From NCBI GenBank assembly GCA_019243975.1, contig JAFATL010000580.1, forward strand, positions 1-6,676: a DNA stretch of 6,676 nt, read 5' to 3'. The notes under the pieces are model-generated. The model saw nothing but the letters and a program-made list of their open reading frames with translations, did not search any database and had not been told where the DNA came from. This DNA comes from Actinomycetota bacterium (GTDB lineage Bacteria; Actinomycetota; Acidimicrobiia; Acidimicrobiales; JAFATL01). This document shows positions 1 to 6,676 of the stretch, piece by piece (position 1 is the first letter of the stretch; every line of letters begins with the position of its first letter). Made by a program: the position numbers and the translations under genes.

Positions 1-1
1 C

Positions 2-1129
<1,128 letters not shown>

Positions 1130-1143
1130 ACCGGCTGCCCTAG

Positions 1144-2361
1144 GTGCTCGCCTACATCGCGATCCTCGCCGTGGCGGCGGTCGCGACGTACCTGTTGATG
1201 TTCCCCACCAGGTGGGTGGTCGTGCGGTGGAAGCTGGTCGTGCCGCCGGGCGAGCGGCGCATCCACGAGCGGCCCCTGCCGACGGCGGGCGGCATCGCCA
1301 TGGCCGCCGCGTTCGTCATCGCCATGGGCGTGGCGTGGCGCGTGCCGCACTTCCACAACATCTTCAAGGGCGCGTCGGCGCCCATCGGCGTGGTGCTGGC
1401 GGCGATCATCATCACCGCCGTCGGCTTCTTCGACGACGCCAAGGAAGTCTCGGCCCCGGCCAAGGTCGCCGGTCAGGTGTTCGCGTGCACGCCGCTGTTC
1501 TTCCTCGGCATCACCATGTTCTATTTCCGCATCCCGTTTGCGGGCTTCATGGTGCTGTCGAGCGACCTGCAGCCGCTCGTCACCGTGCTGTGGGTGATCG
1601 TGATCGCCAACGCCGTCAACCTCATCGACGGTCTCGACGGCCTGGCCGCCGGCATCGTGGCCATTGCCGCGGGCGCGTTCTGCGTGTACGGCCAACGACT
1701 GTCGGGCGCCGGTCTGCTCGCCCCCGACAACATCGGCCCGCTGGTCGCGGCCATCGCGTGCGGTGTGTGCATCGGCTTCCTGCCCCACAACTTCCACCCG
1801 GCCAAGATCATGATGGGCGACGCCGGCGCGCTGTTCCTCGGCCTGCTGATGGCGGTGTCGACGTCGGTCGTCGGCGGTCGCATCGACAACCCGTTCAGTG
1901 GCCAGACGTACTTCTTCTTCGCCCCCCTGTTCATCCCGTTCCTCATCCTCGGCGTGCCGATCATCGACACCGTGTTCGCGGTGTTCCGACGAGCAGCCCG
2001 AAGATCGGGTGTGACCACCGCCGACAAGCAGCACCTCCACCACCGGCTCATGAACCTGGGCCACGGGCAGCGGCGGGCCGTGCTCATCCTGTGGGCATGG
2101 ACGGCGCTGCTCTCGGGCTTCGTGTTGCTGCCGACGTTCACCGACAGCAGCCGCAAGAACACCGCCAACCACTTCATCCCGTTCGGCGTGGCCGCCCTGG
2201 GCGTCGCCCTGTACACGCTGTTCCACCCCGGCATCCGCAACCGCACCCCTGCCGCCACCGAGCCGCCGGGACCCCCGACGCTGGTCGTCCTCGAGGACCC
2301 GACGCCGGAGGAGCAGTCACCCCCTCCCGCCCCGTTCGACTGGGCGGAGCGCAACCGCTGA
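1144..2361 (+). CDS. wecA: WecA/TagO-type polyprenyl-phosphate GlcNAc-1-phosphate transferase
   Basis: This is a 405-residue integral membrane enzyme of the MraY/WecA (PNPT) superfamily. It is predicted to transfer a HexNAc-1-phosphate, probably GlcNAc-1-P, from a UDP-sugar to polyprenyl phosphate on the inner membrane face, the first step of cell-wall glycopolymer assembly. Visible motifs are RRIHERPLPTAGG (residues 38-50), GFFDDAK (94-100, Asp97/Asp98), NAVNLIDGLDGLA (156-168), NFHPAKIMMGDAG (216-228, Asp226) and HLHHRL (297-302). The last motif favours the WecA/TagO/Rv1302 branch over MraY. Many hydrophobic helices run from residue 2 to about 360. The C-terminal 45 residues form a hydrophilic tail with 12 prolines. 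The GTG at 1144 is the start because an in-frame TAG directly precedes it and the first helix begins at residue 2; no clear Shine-Dalgarno is seen. In mycobacteria the homologue lies beside the atp operon, as here. The exact sugar and acceptor are inferred. Confidence 0.88.
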   Translation: MLAYIAILAVAAVATYLLMFPTRWVVVRWKLVVPPGERRIHERPLPTAGGIAMAAAFVIAMGVAWRVPHFHNIFKGASAPIGVVLAAIIITAVGFFDDAKEVSAPAKVAGQVFACTPLFFLGITMFYFRIPFAGFMVLSSDLQPLVTVLWVIVIANAVNLIDGLDGLAAGIVAIAAGAFCVYGQRLSGAGLLAPDNIGPLVAAIACGVCIGFLPHNFHPAKIMMGDAGALFLGLLMAVSTSVVGGRIDNPFSGQTYFFFAPLFIPFLILGVPIIDTVFAVFRRAARRSGVTTADKQHLHHRLMNLGHGQRRAVLILWAWTALLSGFVLLPTFTDSSRKNTANHFIPFGVAALGVALYTLFHPGIRNRTPAATEPPGPPTLVVLEDPTPEEQSPPPAPFDWAERNR

Positions 2362-2379
2362 CCTCACAGGTAATCGTCG

Positions 2380-2399
2380 CTGCGCGGCGGTAGGCGCAG
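2380..2399 (+). terminator. Possible hairpin after the wecA-like gene, weak terminator candidate
   Basis: A perfect 6-bp inverted repeat, CTGCGC (2380-2385) and GCGCAG (2394-2399), has an 8-base loop and lies 18 bases after the wecA-like stop. It could act as a U-less hairpin terminator or processing site separating the glyA-wecA transcript from the atp operon. No T-run follows and the stem is short, so the assignment is weak; it could be a chance repeat in GC-rich DNA. Confidence 0.22.
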
Positions 2400-2438
2400 G
2401 ATGCAGGTGAAGGGGCTTGTCGCCTAGGTTTCACGAAA

Positions 2439-2468
2439 TTGCGAGCCTGGCTGCGGCCGCAGTAGATT
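2439..2468 (+). promoter_or_regulatory. Candidate sigma70/SigA-type promoter for the atp operon
   Basis: TTGCGA (2439-2444) and TAGATT (2463-2468) match the -35 and -10 consensus at 4 of 6 positions each and are separated by 18 bases. They lie in the only sizeable gap of the window, just before the first atp gene, and are followed by an A-rich stretch (2471-2476) where transcription could begin. That would leave a leader of only about 13-25 bases. The location is what one expects for the atp promoter; the match alone is modest. Confidence 0.4.
2451..2462. repeat. Perfect 12-bp palindrome in the putative atp promoter spacer
   Basis: CTGCGGCCGCAG equals its own reverse complement and ends one base before the candidate -10 box at 2463. 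The symmetry does not extend outward, since G2450 and T2463 do not pair. A dimeric repressor or other regulator could bind here and block the polymerase, but in GC-rich DNA the site could also be chance. It shares the half-site CTGCG/CGCAG with the hairpin at 2380-2399. Confidence 0.45.
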
Positions 2469-2488
2469 GAGAAAAAATTCACAAGCGG

Positions 2489-2749
2489 GTGAAGCGCGTG
2501 GAGACGGACGGGAAGCGGGAGCTGTACAACGGGTTCGGCAACGCCATGGGACTGGCGGTCGAACTGGCCGGCGCGCCCATCCTCTTCGGGCTGTTCGGCT
2601 GGTGGCTCGACCACAAGTTCGGGACCGGCCACCTGCTGTTGATCGTGTTCACGCTCTTCGCGGTGGCCGGCCTGGCCGCCCGCACCTATTACACGTACAG
2701 CCACGAGATGGATCAGCACGAGGCGGGGCAGCCGTGGAAGCGAACCTGA
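2489..2749 (+). CDS. atpZ: AtpZ-like small membrane protein (ATPase_gene1 family)
   Basis: This 86-residue protein has a short charged N-terminus and two hydrophobic helices (about residues 19-37 and 47-65). Between them lies GWWLDHKFGT (37-46), which fits the GxxLDxxFGT pattern I associate with the AtpZ family (Pfam ATPase_gene1). In Bacillus, AtpZ works with AtpI in Mg2+/Ca2+ uptake and ATP synthase assembly; here the role is inferred from family and position. It is the first atp gene, directly after the candidate promoter, and its 3' end overlaps the next gene by 16 bases. The start is uncertain. GTG 2489 is the earliest possible, as an in-frame TGA lies at 2468, but it has no spaced Shine-Dalgarno. 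GTG 2498 would have GGTGA (2488-2492) five bases upstream and would remove three residues. Either start leaves both helices intact. Confidence 0.78.
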   Translation: MKRVETDGKRELYNGFGNAMGLAVELAGAPILFGLFGWWLDHKFGTGHLLLIVFTLFAVAGLAARTYYTYSHEMDQHEAGQPWKRT

Positions 2750-3180
2750 CCCCCGGCACCAGCCCCGAACCGGTTGAACCGGTCGAGCGCATCATCGCCG
2801 CCGACCTGGTCAAGCGAGGGCTGCTGCTGGCGCCGCTCGTGATCGTGGTGTGCGCGCTGATCGACGGCCGCAACGGCGCGCTCACCGCCGCCTTCGCGCT
2901 GGTGGTCGTGCTCGCCAACTTCTTCGTGTCGGCCGCCGTCCTCGCGTGGGCCGCGCAGTCGCCGACGCTGCTGATGGCGACGGCCCTCAGCAGCTTCCTC
3001 GTCCGCATGGTCACCCTCGGCATCGCCGTGTGGCTCGTGCACGACGAGTCGTGGGTCAGCATCAAGATGCTGGCCATCACCATCCTGGTCACCCACCTCG
3101 GGCTGCTGGCGTGGGAGACCCGTTACGTATCCGCCTCGCTGGCCTACCCCGGGCTCAAGCCGAGAAGAGGAGGCGCCTGA
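2734..3180 (+). CDS. atpI: AtpI-like ATP synthase protein I
   Basis: This is a 148-residue, very hydrophobic protein with about four membrane helices (approximately residues 29-44, 49-74, 78-102 and 109-127) and a short Arg-rich C-terminus. Size, topology, a conserved-looking Arg91 at the start of helix three, and position immediately before atpB fit the ATP synthase I family. Its members assist c-ring assembly and are often non-essential; sequence similarity in this family is low, so the call rests largely on context. The start is GTG 2734, inside the end of the AtpZ-like gene (16-base overlap in another frame), with the purine-rich AGGCGGGG (2721-2728) upstream. The frame stays open back to 2467, but starting there would put a long Arg-rich sequence in front of the helices and overlap all of the preceding gene. 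The stop codon abuts the atpB start, so translation is probably coupled. Confidence 0.82.
   Translation: MEANLTPGTSPEPVEPVERIIAADLVKRGLLLAPLVIVVCALIDGRNGALTAAFALVVVLANFFVSAAVLAWAAQSPTLLMATALSSFLVRMVTLGIAVWLVHDESWVSIKMLAITILVTHLGLLAWETRYVSASLAYPGLKPRRGGA
3165..3173 (+). promoter_or_regulatory. Strong Shine-Dalgarno for atpB
   Basis: AAGAGGAGG lies inside the last codons of the AtpI-like gene and ends 7 bases before GTG 3181. It fixes the atpB start at a GTG that directly follows the upstream TGA stop, pointing to translational coupling. Confidence 0.8.
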
Positions 3181-3951
3181 GTGCACCACGTACTCGCGCT
3201 CGATTTCCCGCCCGTCGCCCACCTGATCCGGTGGCCGAACTTCCTGTTCAAGGACAGCAAGTACTTCGCGGTCAACAAGGTCGTGCTGGAGATGTGGCTC
3301 GCCGTCATCCTCGTCGGCGCCTTCTACTTCATCGCTGCCCGCCGCCGGGCCCTCGTGCCGACCGGCGTGCAGAACGTCGCCGAGATGGCGATCGAGTTCG
3401 TGCAGAACGGCATCATCCTGCAGACCATGGGCCCCGAGGGCCTGGGTTGGACGCCGTTCATGCTCATGCTGTTCTCGTTCATCTTCGTCCTGAACGTGTT
3501 CGAGATCATCCCGTTCCTGCAGATGCCCGTGACGGCGCGCATGGCGTTGCCGATGTTCATGGCCTTGCTGGTGTGGGTGCTCTACAACATCTTCGGCATC
3601 GCCAAACAGGGCCCGTGGCACTACCTGAAGAACAGTGTCGCCCCGCCCGGCGTGCCGAAGGCCATGTACCTGCTCGTGGTGCCGATCGAGTTCGTCACGC
3701 ACTTCTTCGTGAAGCCCTTCGCCCTGGCGCTCCGAGTCTTCGCCAACCTGCTGGCGGGCCACCTCATCCTGATCACCTTCGCCGTGCTCGCTACTGCGCT
3801 GTTCACGTCGACGAAGATCGGCGCGGTGCTGCCCGGCGCCCTGCTCATCGCCCTCACCGGCTTCGAGCTGCTGGTGTCGTTCCTGCAGGCGTACATCTTC
3901 ACGATCTTGACCGCCGTGTTCGTCGGCGGCGCCATGCATCCCGAGCACTAA
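3181..3951 (+). CDS. atpB: ATP synthase Fo subunit a
   Basis: Subunit a is the membrane stator that provides the two half-channels for protons at the c-ring. The 256-residue length is normal. Hydrophobic helices lie near residues 34-53, 92-113, 120-141, 163-176, 183-208 and 216-250. The key stretch KPFALALRVFANLLAGHLIL (178-197) contains the essential Arg185, which faces the c-subunit carboxylate. The last helix has FELLVSFLQAYIFT (228-241) with Glu229 and Gln236, usual for the half-channel. The N-terminus with PPVAHLIRWPNFLF is typical of a-subunits. RVFAN, where many bacteria have RLFGN, agrees with an actinobacterial origin. GTG 3181 is chosen because of the strong ribosome site 7 bases upstream. 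The stop lies inside the first unit of a 16-bp tandem duplication, and 29 bases separate it from atpE. Confidence 0.97.
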   Translation: MHHVLALDFPPVAHLIRWPNFLFKDSKYFAVNKVVLEMWLAVILVGAFYFIAARRRALVPTGVQNVAEMAIEFVQNGIILQTMGPEGLGWTPFMLMLFSFIFVLNVFEIIPFLQMPVTARMALPMFMALLVWVLYNIFGIAKQGPWHYLKNSVAPPGVPKAMYLLVVPIEFVTHFFVKPFALALRVFANLLAGHLILITFAVLATALFTSTKIGAVLPGALLIALTGFELLVSFLQAYIFTILTAVFVGGAMHPEH

Positions 3952-3969
3952 CTAGCCCGAGCATTAACT

Positions 3970-3971
<2 letters not shown>
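3940..3971 (+). repeat. 16-bp tandem direct duplication over the atpB stop codon
   Basis: Units 3940-3955 (CCCGAGCACTAACTAG) and 3956-3971 (CCCGAGCATTAACTAG) are adjacent and identical at 15 of 16 bases. The first encodes the last residues Pro-Glu-His and the TAA of atpB; the second lies in the untranslated spacer and runs into the atpE ribosome site. The duplication lengthens the atpB-atpE gap from 13 to 29 bases and leaves stop codons in all three frames (3949, 3953, 3965, 3969) ahead of atpE. It looks like a recent replication-slippage event. Confidence 0.9.
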
Positions 3972-4246
<275 letters not shown>

Positions 4247-4247
<1 letters not shown>

Positions 4248-4254
4248 AGGAGGA
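4247..4254 (+). promoter_or_regulatory. Strong Shine-Dalgarno that fixes the atpF start
   Basis: AAGGAGGA ends 6 bases before ATG 4261. It decides the start within a frame that stays open back to 4045 inside atpE, and so supports the signal-peptide-like N-terminus of AtpF as genuinely translated. Confidence 0.85.
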
Positions 4255-4260
4255 AGACCA

Positions 4261-4926
4261 ATGCGCATCAGAGCGCTGGTGGCATCGTTGGCCGTCGTCG
4301 GGGTGATGTTCGTCGGCACGGCCGCGCCGGCCATGGCCGCCGAGGCCAAGAAGATCCCCAAGGTCAACGAGGAGTGCATCAAGAAGCTCGAAGACGCGAG
4401 CAAGACGCCCGACGACTGCCAGAAGGCGCCGTCGGCGATCGCGCCCGCGACCAACGAGCTCGTGTGGGGCATCATCTCGTTCGTCGTCCTCTTCGCGGCG
4501 CTCGCCAAGTTCGCCTACCCGGCGATGAAGAAGGCCATCGAGGACCGCTCCAACAAGATCCGCGACAGCCTCGACGACGCCGAGAAGGTTCGCACCGAGG
4601 CGCAGACGATCCTCGAGGACTACCAGCGCCAGCTGGCCGACGCCCGCAACGAGGCGAACCGGATCATCGAGGAAGCGCGCCAGACCGCCGACCAGCTGCG
4701 CCAGGACCTGATGCAGCGGGCCGAGCAGGAGGCGTCCGAGCTGCGCCAGCGCACGCAGGAGGAGATGGCCGCGGCCCAGGAGCGCATGCTCTCCGAGCTG
4801 CGCACCCATATCCGCGACCTCGCCATTGGCGCCGCCGAGAAGGTCGTCGAGCGCAACCTCGACCGCGACACCAACCTGTCGCTCGTCGACAGCTACATCG
4901 AGTCGCTGTCGTCAGGTAGGGCCTAG
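4261..4926 (+). CDS. atpF: ATP synthase Fo subunit b with signal-peptide-like N-terminal extension
   Basis: Subunit b anchors the peripheral stalk in the membrane and reaches up to F1 through a long coiled coil. This one has 221 residues, against about 155-185 for common bacterial b subunits. The order is: a basic, hydrophobic N-terminus (2-26) ending in APAMA, which resembles a Sec signal peptide with cleavage after Ala26; a hydrophilic segment (27-65) with Cys39 and Cys53; the usual membrane anchor (about 66-87, NELVWGIISFVVLF onward); and a charged, Glu/Arg/Gln-rich coiled coil (about 88-190) ending in a short helix that would meet delta. Because the b N-terminus normally faces the outside, a cleaved signal and an exoplasmic segment are topologically consistent. 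ATG 4261 has a strong ribosome site. An internal start after the extension is not supported: no ATG lies between codon 25 and the anchor. It ends 2 bases before atpH. The function of the extension is unknown. Confidence 0.95.
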   Translation: MRIRALVASLAVVGVMFVGTAAPAMAAEAKKIPKVNEECIKKLEDASKTPDDCQKAPSAIAPATNELVWGIISFVVLFAALAKFAYPAMKKAIEDRSNKIRDSLDDAEKVRTEAQTILEDYQRQLADARNEANRIIEEARQTADQLRQDLMQRAEQEASELRQRTQEEMAAAQERMLSELRTHIRDLAIGAAEKVVERNLDRDTNLSLVDSYIESLSSGRA

Positions 4927-4928
4927 CG

Positions 4929-5462
4929 ATGCCCGAACGCGACGAGCTGGATTCCGCCTACGCGTCCGCGCTGTTCGAGGTCGCCAAGGCGGAGGGGTCA
5001 CTGGCCCGGGTCGAGGAGGAGCTCTTCCGCGTGGCTCGCACGCTGGAGGCGTCCGAAGACCTGCGCCAGACGCTGTCCGACCCGGCCATCCCGATCGACC
5101 GCAAGCAGGGGATCGTCGCCGATCTCCTGGCCGATCGCGCCTCGCCGGTGACGACGTCGCTCGTCTCGTTCGTGGTCACCGCCGGTCGCTCCCGCGACCT
5201 CCCCGCAATCATCGACCGGCTCGTCGAGCGGGCCGCCGAGGAGCGCCAGGAAGCGGTCGCCGAGGTGCGCACTGCTGTCCCGCTCGACGACGCCCGTCGC
5301 GACCGGCTGGCCGAGGCGCTCAGCAAGGCGACCGGGAAGAAGGTGTCGGTGAAGGTCATCGTCGATCCCTCGGTGATCGGCGGCGTCGTCGCCCAGGTGG
5401 GCGACACCGTGATCGACGGCAGCGTCCGCCGCCGTCTCGAACAACTCAAGGAAGTGCTGTAG
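4929..5462 (+). CDS. atpH: ATP synthase F1 subunit delta
   Basis: Delta joins the top of the alpha3beta3 head to the b stalk. The 177 residues match the usual bacterial length. The N-terminal half is helical, beginning DSAYASALFEVAKAEG, the alpha-binding bundle. The C-terminal part has VSVKVIVDPSVIGGVVAQVG and TVIDGSVRRRLEQLKE, the standard family end. ATG 4929 follows the atpF stop by 2 bases, with AGGTAGGG (4914-4921) as a likely ribosome site inside the end of atpF, so translation is probably coupled. Mycobacteria have a fused b-delta protein at this point; here delta is free-standing and there is only one b gene, so the stalk presumably contains a b homodimer. Confidence 0.95.
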   Translation: MPERDELDSAYASALFEVAKAEGSLARVEEELFRVARTLEASEDLRQTLSDPAIPIDRKQGIVADLLADRASPVTTSLVSFVVTAGRSRDLPAIIDRLVERAAEERQEAVAEVRTAVPLDDARRDRLAEALSKATGKKVSVKVIVDPSVIGGVVAQVGDTVIDGSVRRRLEQLKEVL

Positions 5463-5465
5463 CCG

Positions 5466-6676
5466 ATGAGCGACACCACGTTGAACATCAACCCCGACGA
5501 CATCGCTGCCAGCCTGCGCAAGCGCCTCGAAGGCTTCACGCCTTCGATGGCCGCCGCCCAGGTCGGTCGCGTGGTGGAAGTGGGCGACGGCATCGCGCGC
5601 GTGGCCGGCCTGCCCATGGCGTCGGTGAACGAGCTGCTCGAGTTCCACGGCGGGGTCATGGGCATCGCCCTCAACCTCGACGAGGAGACGATCGGCGCCG
5701 TGATCCTGGGCGAGGTCGCCCACATCGAGGAAGGCCAGCCCGTGCGGGGCACCGGCCGCATCCTCGAGATCCCGGTCGGCGACGGGCTGCTCGGGCGCGT
5801 CGTCAACCCGCTCGGTGAGCCGATCGACGGCAAGGGTCCGATCCCGCAGGACAACATCCGCCGCATCGAGATCCAGGCCCCCGGCGTGGTCGACCGCCAG
5901 CCGGTGAAGGAGCCGCTGCAGACCGGCATCAAGGTGATCGACGCCATGACGCCCATCGGGCGCGGTCAGCGCGAGCTGATCATCGGCGACCGCAAGACGG
6001 GCAAGACCGCCGTCGCCATGGACGCGATCATCAACCAGAAGGGCCTGGGCGTGAAGTGCATCTACGTCGGTGTGGGCCAGAAGGCCTCCACCGTCGCGGA
6101 GCTCGTCGCCACCCTCGAGGCCGCCGGCGCCATGGAGTACACGGTGGTGGTGAACGCGCCGGCGTCCGACCCCTCGCCGTTCAAGTACCTGGCGCCCTAC
6201 TCCGGCTGCGCCATGGGCCAGCACTGGATGGAGAACAGCGACAGCGCGCTGATCATCTACGACGACCTGTCCAAGCAGGCCGAGGCCTACCGCCAGATGT
6301 CGCTGCTGCTGCGCCGCCCGCCGGGGCGCGAGGCGTACCCGGGTGACGTCTTCTACCTGCACAGCCGGCTGCTCGAGCGGGCCGCCAAGCTGTCCGACGC
6401 GTTGGGCGGCGGGTCGCTCACCGCCCTGCCGGTCATCGAGACCAAGGCGGGCGATATCTCGGCGTACATCCCGACCAACGTCATCTCCATCACCGACGGC
6501 CAGATCTTCCTCGACCTCGACCTGTTCAACTCGGGCGTGCGCCCGGCGATGAACGTGGGCACGAGCGTCTCCCGGGTGGGCGGCAATGCCCAGATCAAGG
6601 CCATGAAGGCGGTGGCCGGTGGTCTCAAGCTCGACCTGGCCAACTTCCGTGAGCTGGAGGCGTTCGCCGCCTTCGG
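5466..6676 (+). CDS. atpA: ATP synthase F1 subunit alpha, 3'-truncated by the window edge
   Basis: Alpha forms the F1 hexamer with beta, binds a non-catalytic nucleotide and supplies an arginine to the catalytic site. The frame is open from ATG 5466 to the last base, giving 403 full codons of a usual 500-550; the missing part is most of the C-terminal helical domain. Visible elements are the N-terminal beta-barrel domain (about 30-97, with [12 protein letters not shown]), the P-loop GDRKTGKT (174-181, Lys180), the Walker B strand ALIIYDDL (261-268), the [20 protein letters not shown] block (285-304), [12 protein letters not shown] (335-346) and SVSRVGG (367-373), with Arg370 as the arginine finger. 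The P-loop has Lys where many bacteria have Gln, as I remember for mycobacterial alpha. The start lies 3 bases after the atpH stop, with AAGGAAG (5448-5454) upstream at a slightly long spacing of 11 bases. No frameshift is seen. Confidence 0.97.
   Translation, partial: MSDTTLNINPDDIAASLRKRLEGFTPSMAAAQVGRVVEVGDGIARVAGLPMASVNELLEFHGGVMGIALNLDEETIGAVILGEVAHIEEGQPVRGTGRILEIPVGDGLLGRVVNPLGEPIDGKGPIPQDNIRRIEIQAPGVVDRQPVKEPLQTGIKVIDAMTPIGRGQRELIIGDRKTGKTAVAMDAIINQKGLGVKCIYVGVGQKASTVAELVATLEAAGAMEYTVVVNAPASDPSPFKYLAPYSGCAMGQHWMENSDSALIIYDDLSKQAEAYRQMSLLLRRPPGREAYPGDVFYLHSRLLERAAKLSDALGGGSLTALPVIETKAGDISAYIPTNVISITDGQIFLDLDLFNSGVRPAMNVGTSVSRVGGNAQIKAMKAVAGGLKLDLANFRELEAFAAF

Noticed and set aside
2417..2445. 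Alternative promoter with TTGTCG at 2417-2422
   Set aside because: No acceptable -10 box lies 16-18 bases downstream; the region there is GC-rich.
2467..2733. Upstream extension of the AtpI-like gene to 2467
   Set aside because: The frame is open, but the extra residues are Arg/Gly-rich with no hydrophobic pattern and overlap the whole AtpZ-like gene. GTG 2734 has a plausible ribosome site and gives a normal family length.
4261..5462. Mycobacterial-type b-delta fusion or a b/b' pair
   Set aside because: atpF and atpH are separated by a stop and have normal separate domains, and only one b gene is present.
5466..6676. Frameshift or broken atpA
   Set aside because: Codon-by-codon reading gives 403 continuous residues with all motifs in order; the gene simply runs past the window end.

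Overview
The window is an ordinary housekeeping region from a high-GC actinobacterium: the end of a serine hydroxymethyltransferase gene, a WecA-type polyprenyl-phosphate sugar-phosphate transferase, and the first seven genes of an F1Fo ATP synthase operon. All genes are on the + strand. I assign it to Actinobacteria because the order glyA, wecA-like, atpI, atpB matches my memory of Streptomyces, and wecA-like, atpI, atpB matches mycobacteria. The alpha subunit has the GDRKTGKT P-loop, as I recall from mycobacterial AtpA, and subunit a has RVFAN where many bacteria have RLFGN. The delta subunit is a separate normal-length protein, so this is not a mycobacterium, where b and delta are fused. 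A deep-branching class such as Acidimicrobiia is my guess, at moderate confidence.

Layout. Positions 2-1129 hold glyA, lacking about 42 N-terminal codons. Positions 1144-2361 hold the wecA-like gene, only 14 bases downstream and probably co-transcribed with glyA. Positions 2362-2488 are the only real intergenic gap. It carries a possible hairpin, a possible sigma70-type promoter and a perfect 12-bp palindrome between the two promoter boxes. From 2489 the atp genes run tightly packed: an AtpZ-like protein, an AtpI-like protein, atpB (a), atpE (c), atpF (b), atpH (delta) and atpA (alpha, cut off by the window end after 403 codons). atpG, atpD and atpC presumably follow outside the window.

How the genes work together. 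AtpZ and AtpI are small membrane proteins linked to c-ring assembly and Mg2+/Ca2+ handling. Subunits a and c form the proton path and rotor, b and delta form the peripheral stalk, and alpha is part of the catalytic head. The c subunit lacks the Na+-ligand pattern, so the enzyme should be proton-coupled.

The most interesting point is AtpF. It begins with what looks like a cleavable Sec signal peptide, followed by an approximately 40-residue exoplasmic segment with two cysteines, before the usual membrane anchor and coiled coil. Other points are a 16-bp tandem duplication covering the atpB stop codon, a similar 9-bp repeat at the atpE stop, and the palindrome in the putative atp promoter. I found no mobile element, CRISPR array, tRNA, rRNA or unknown multi-gene system.
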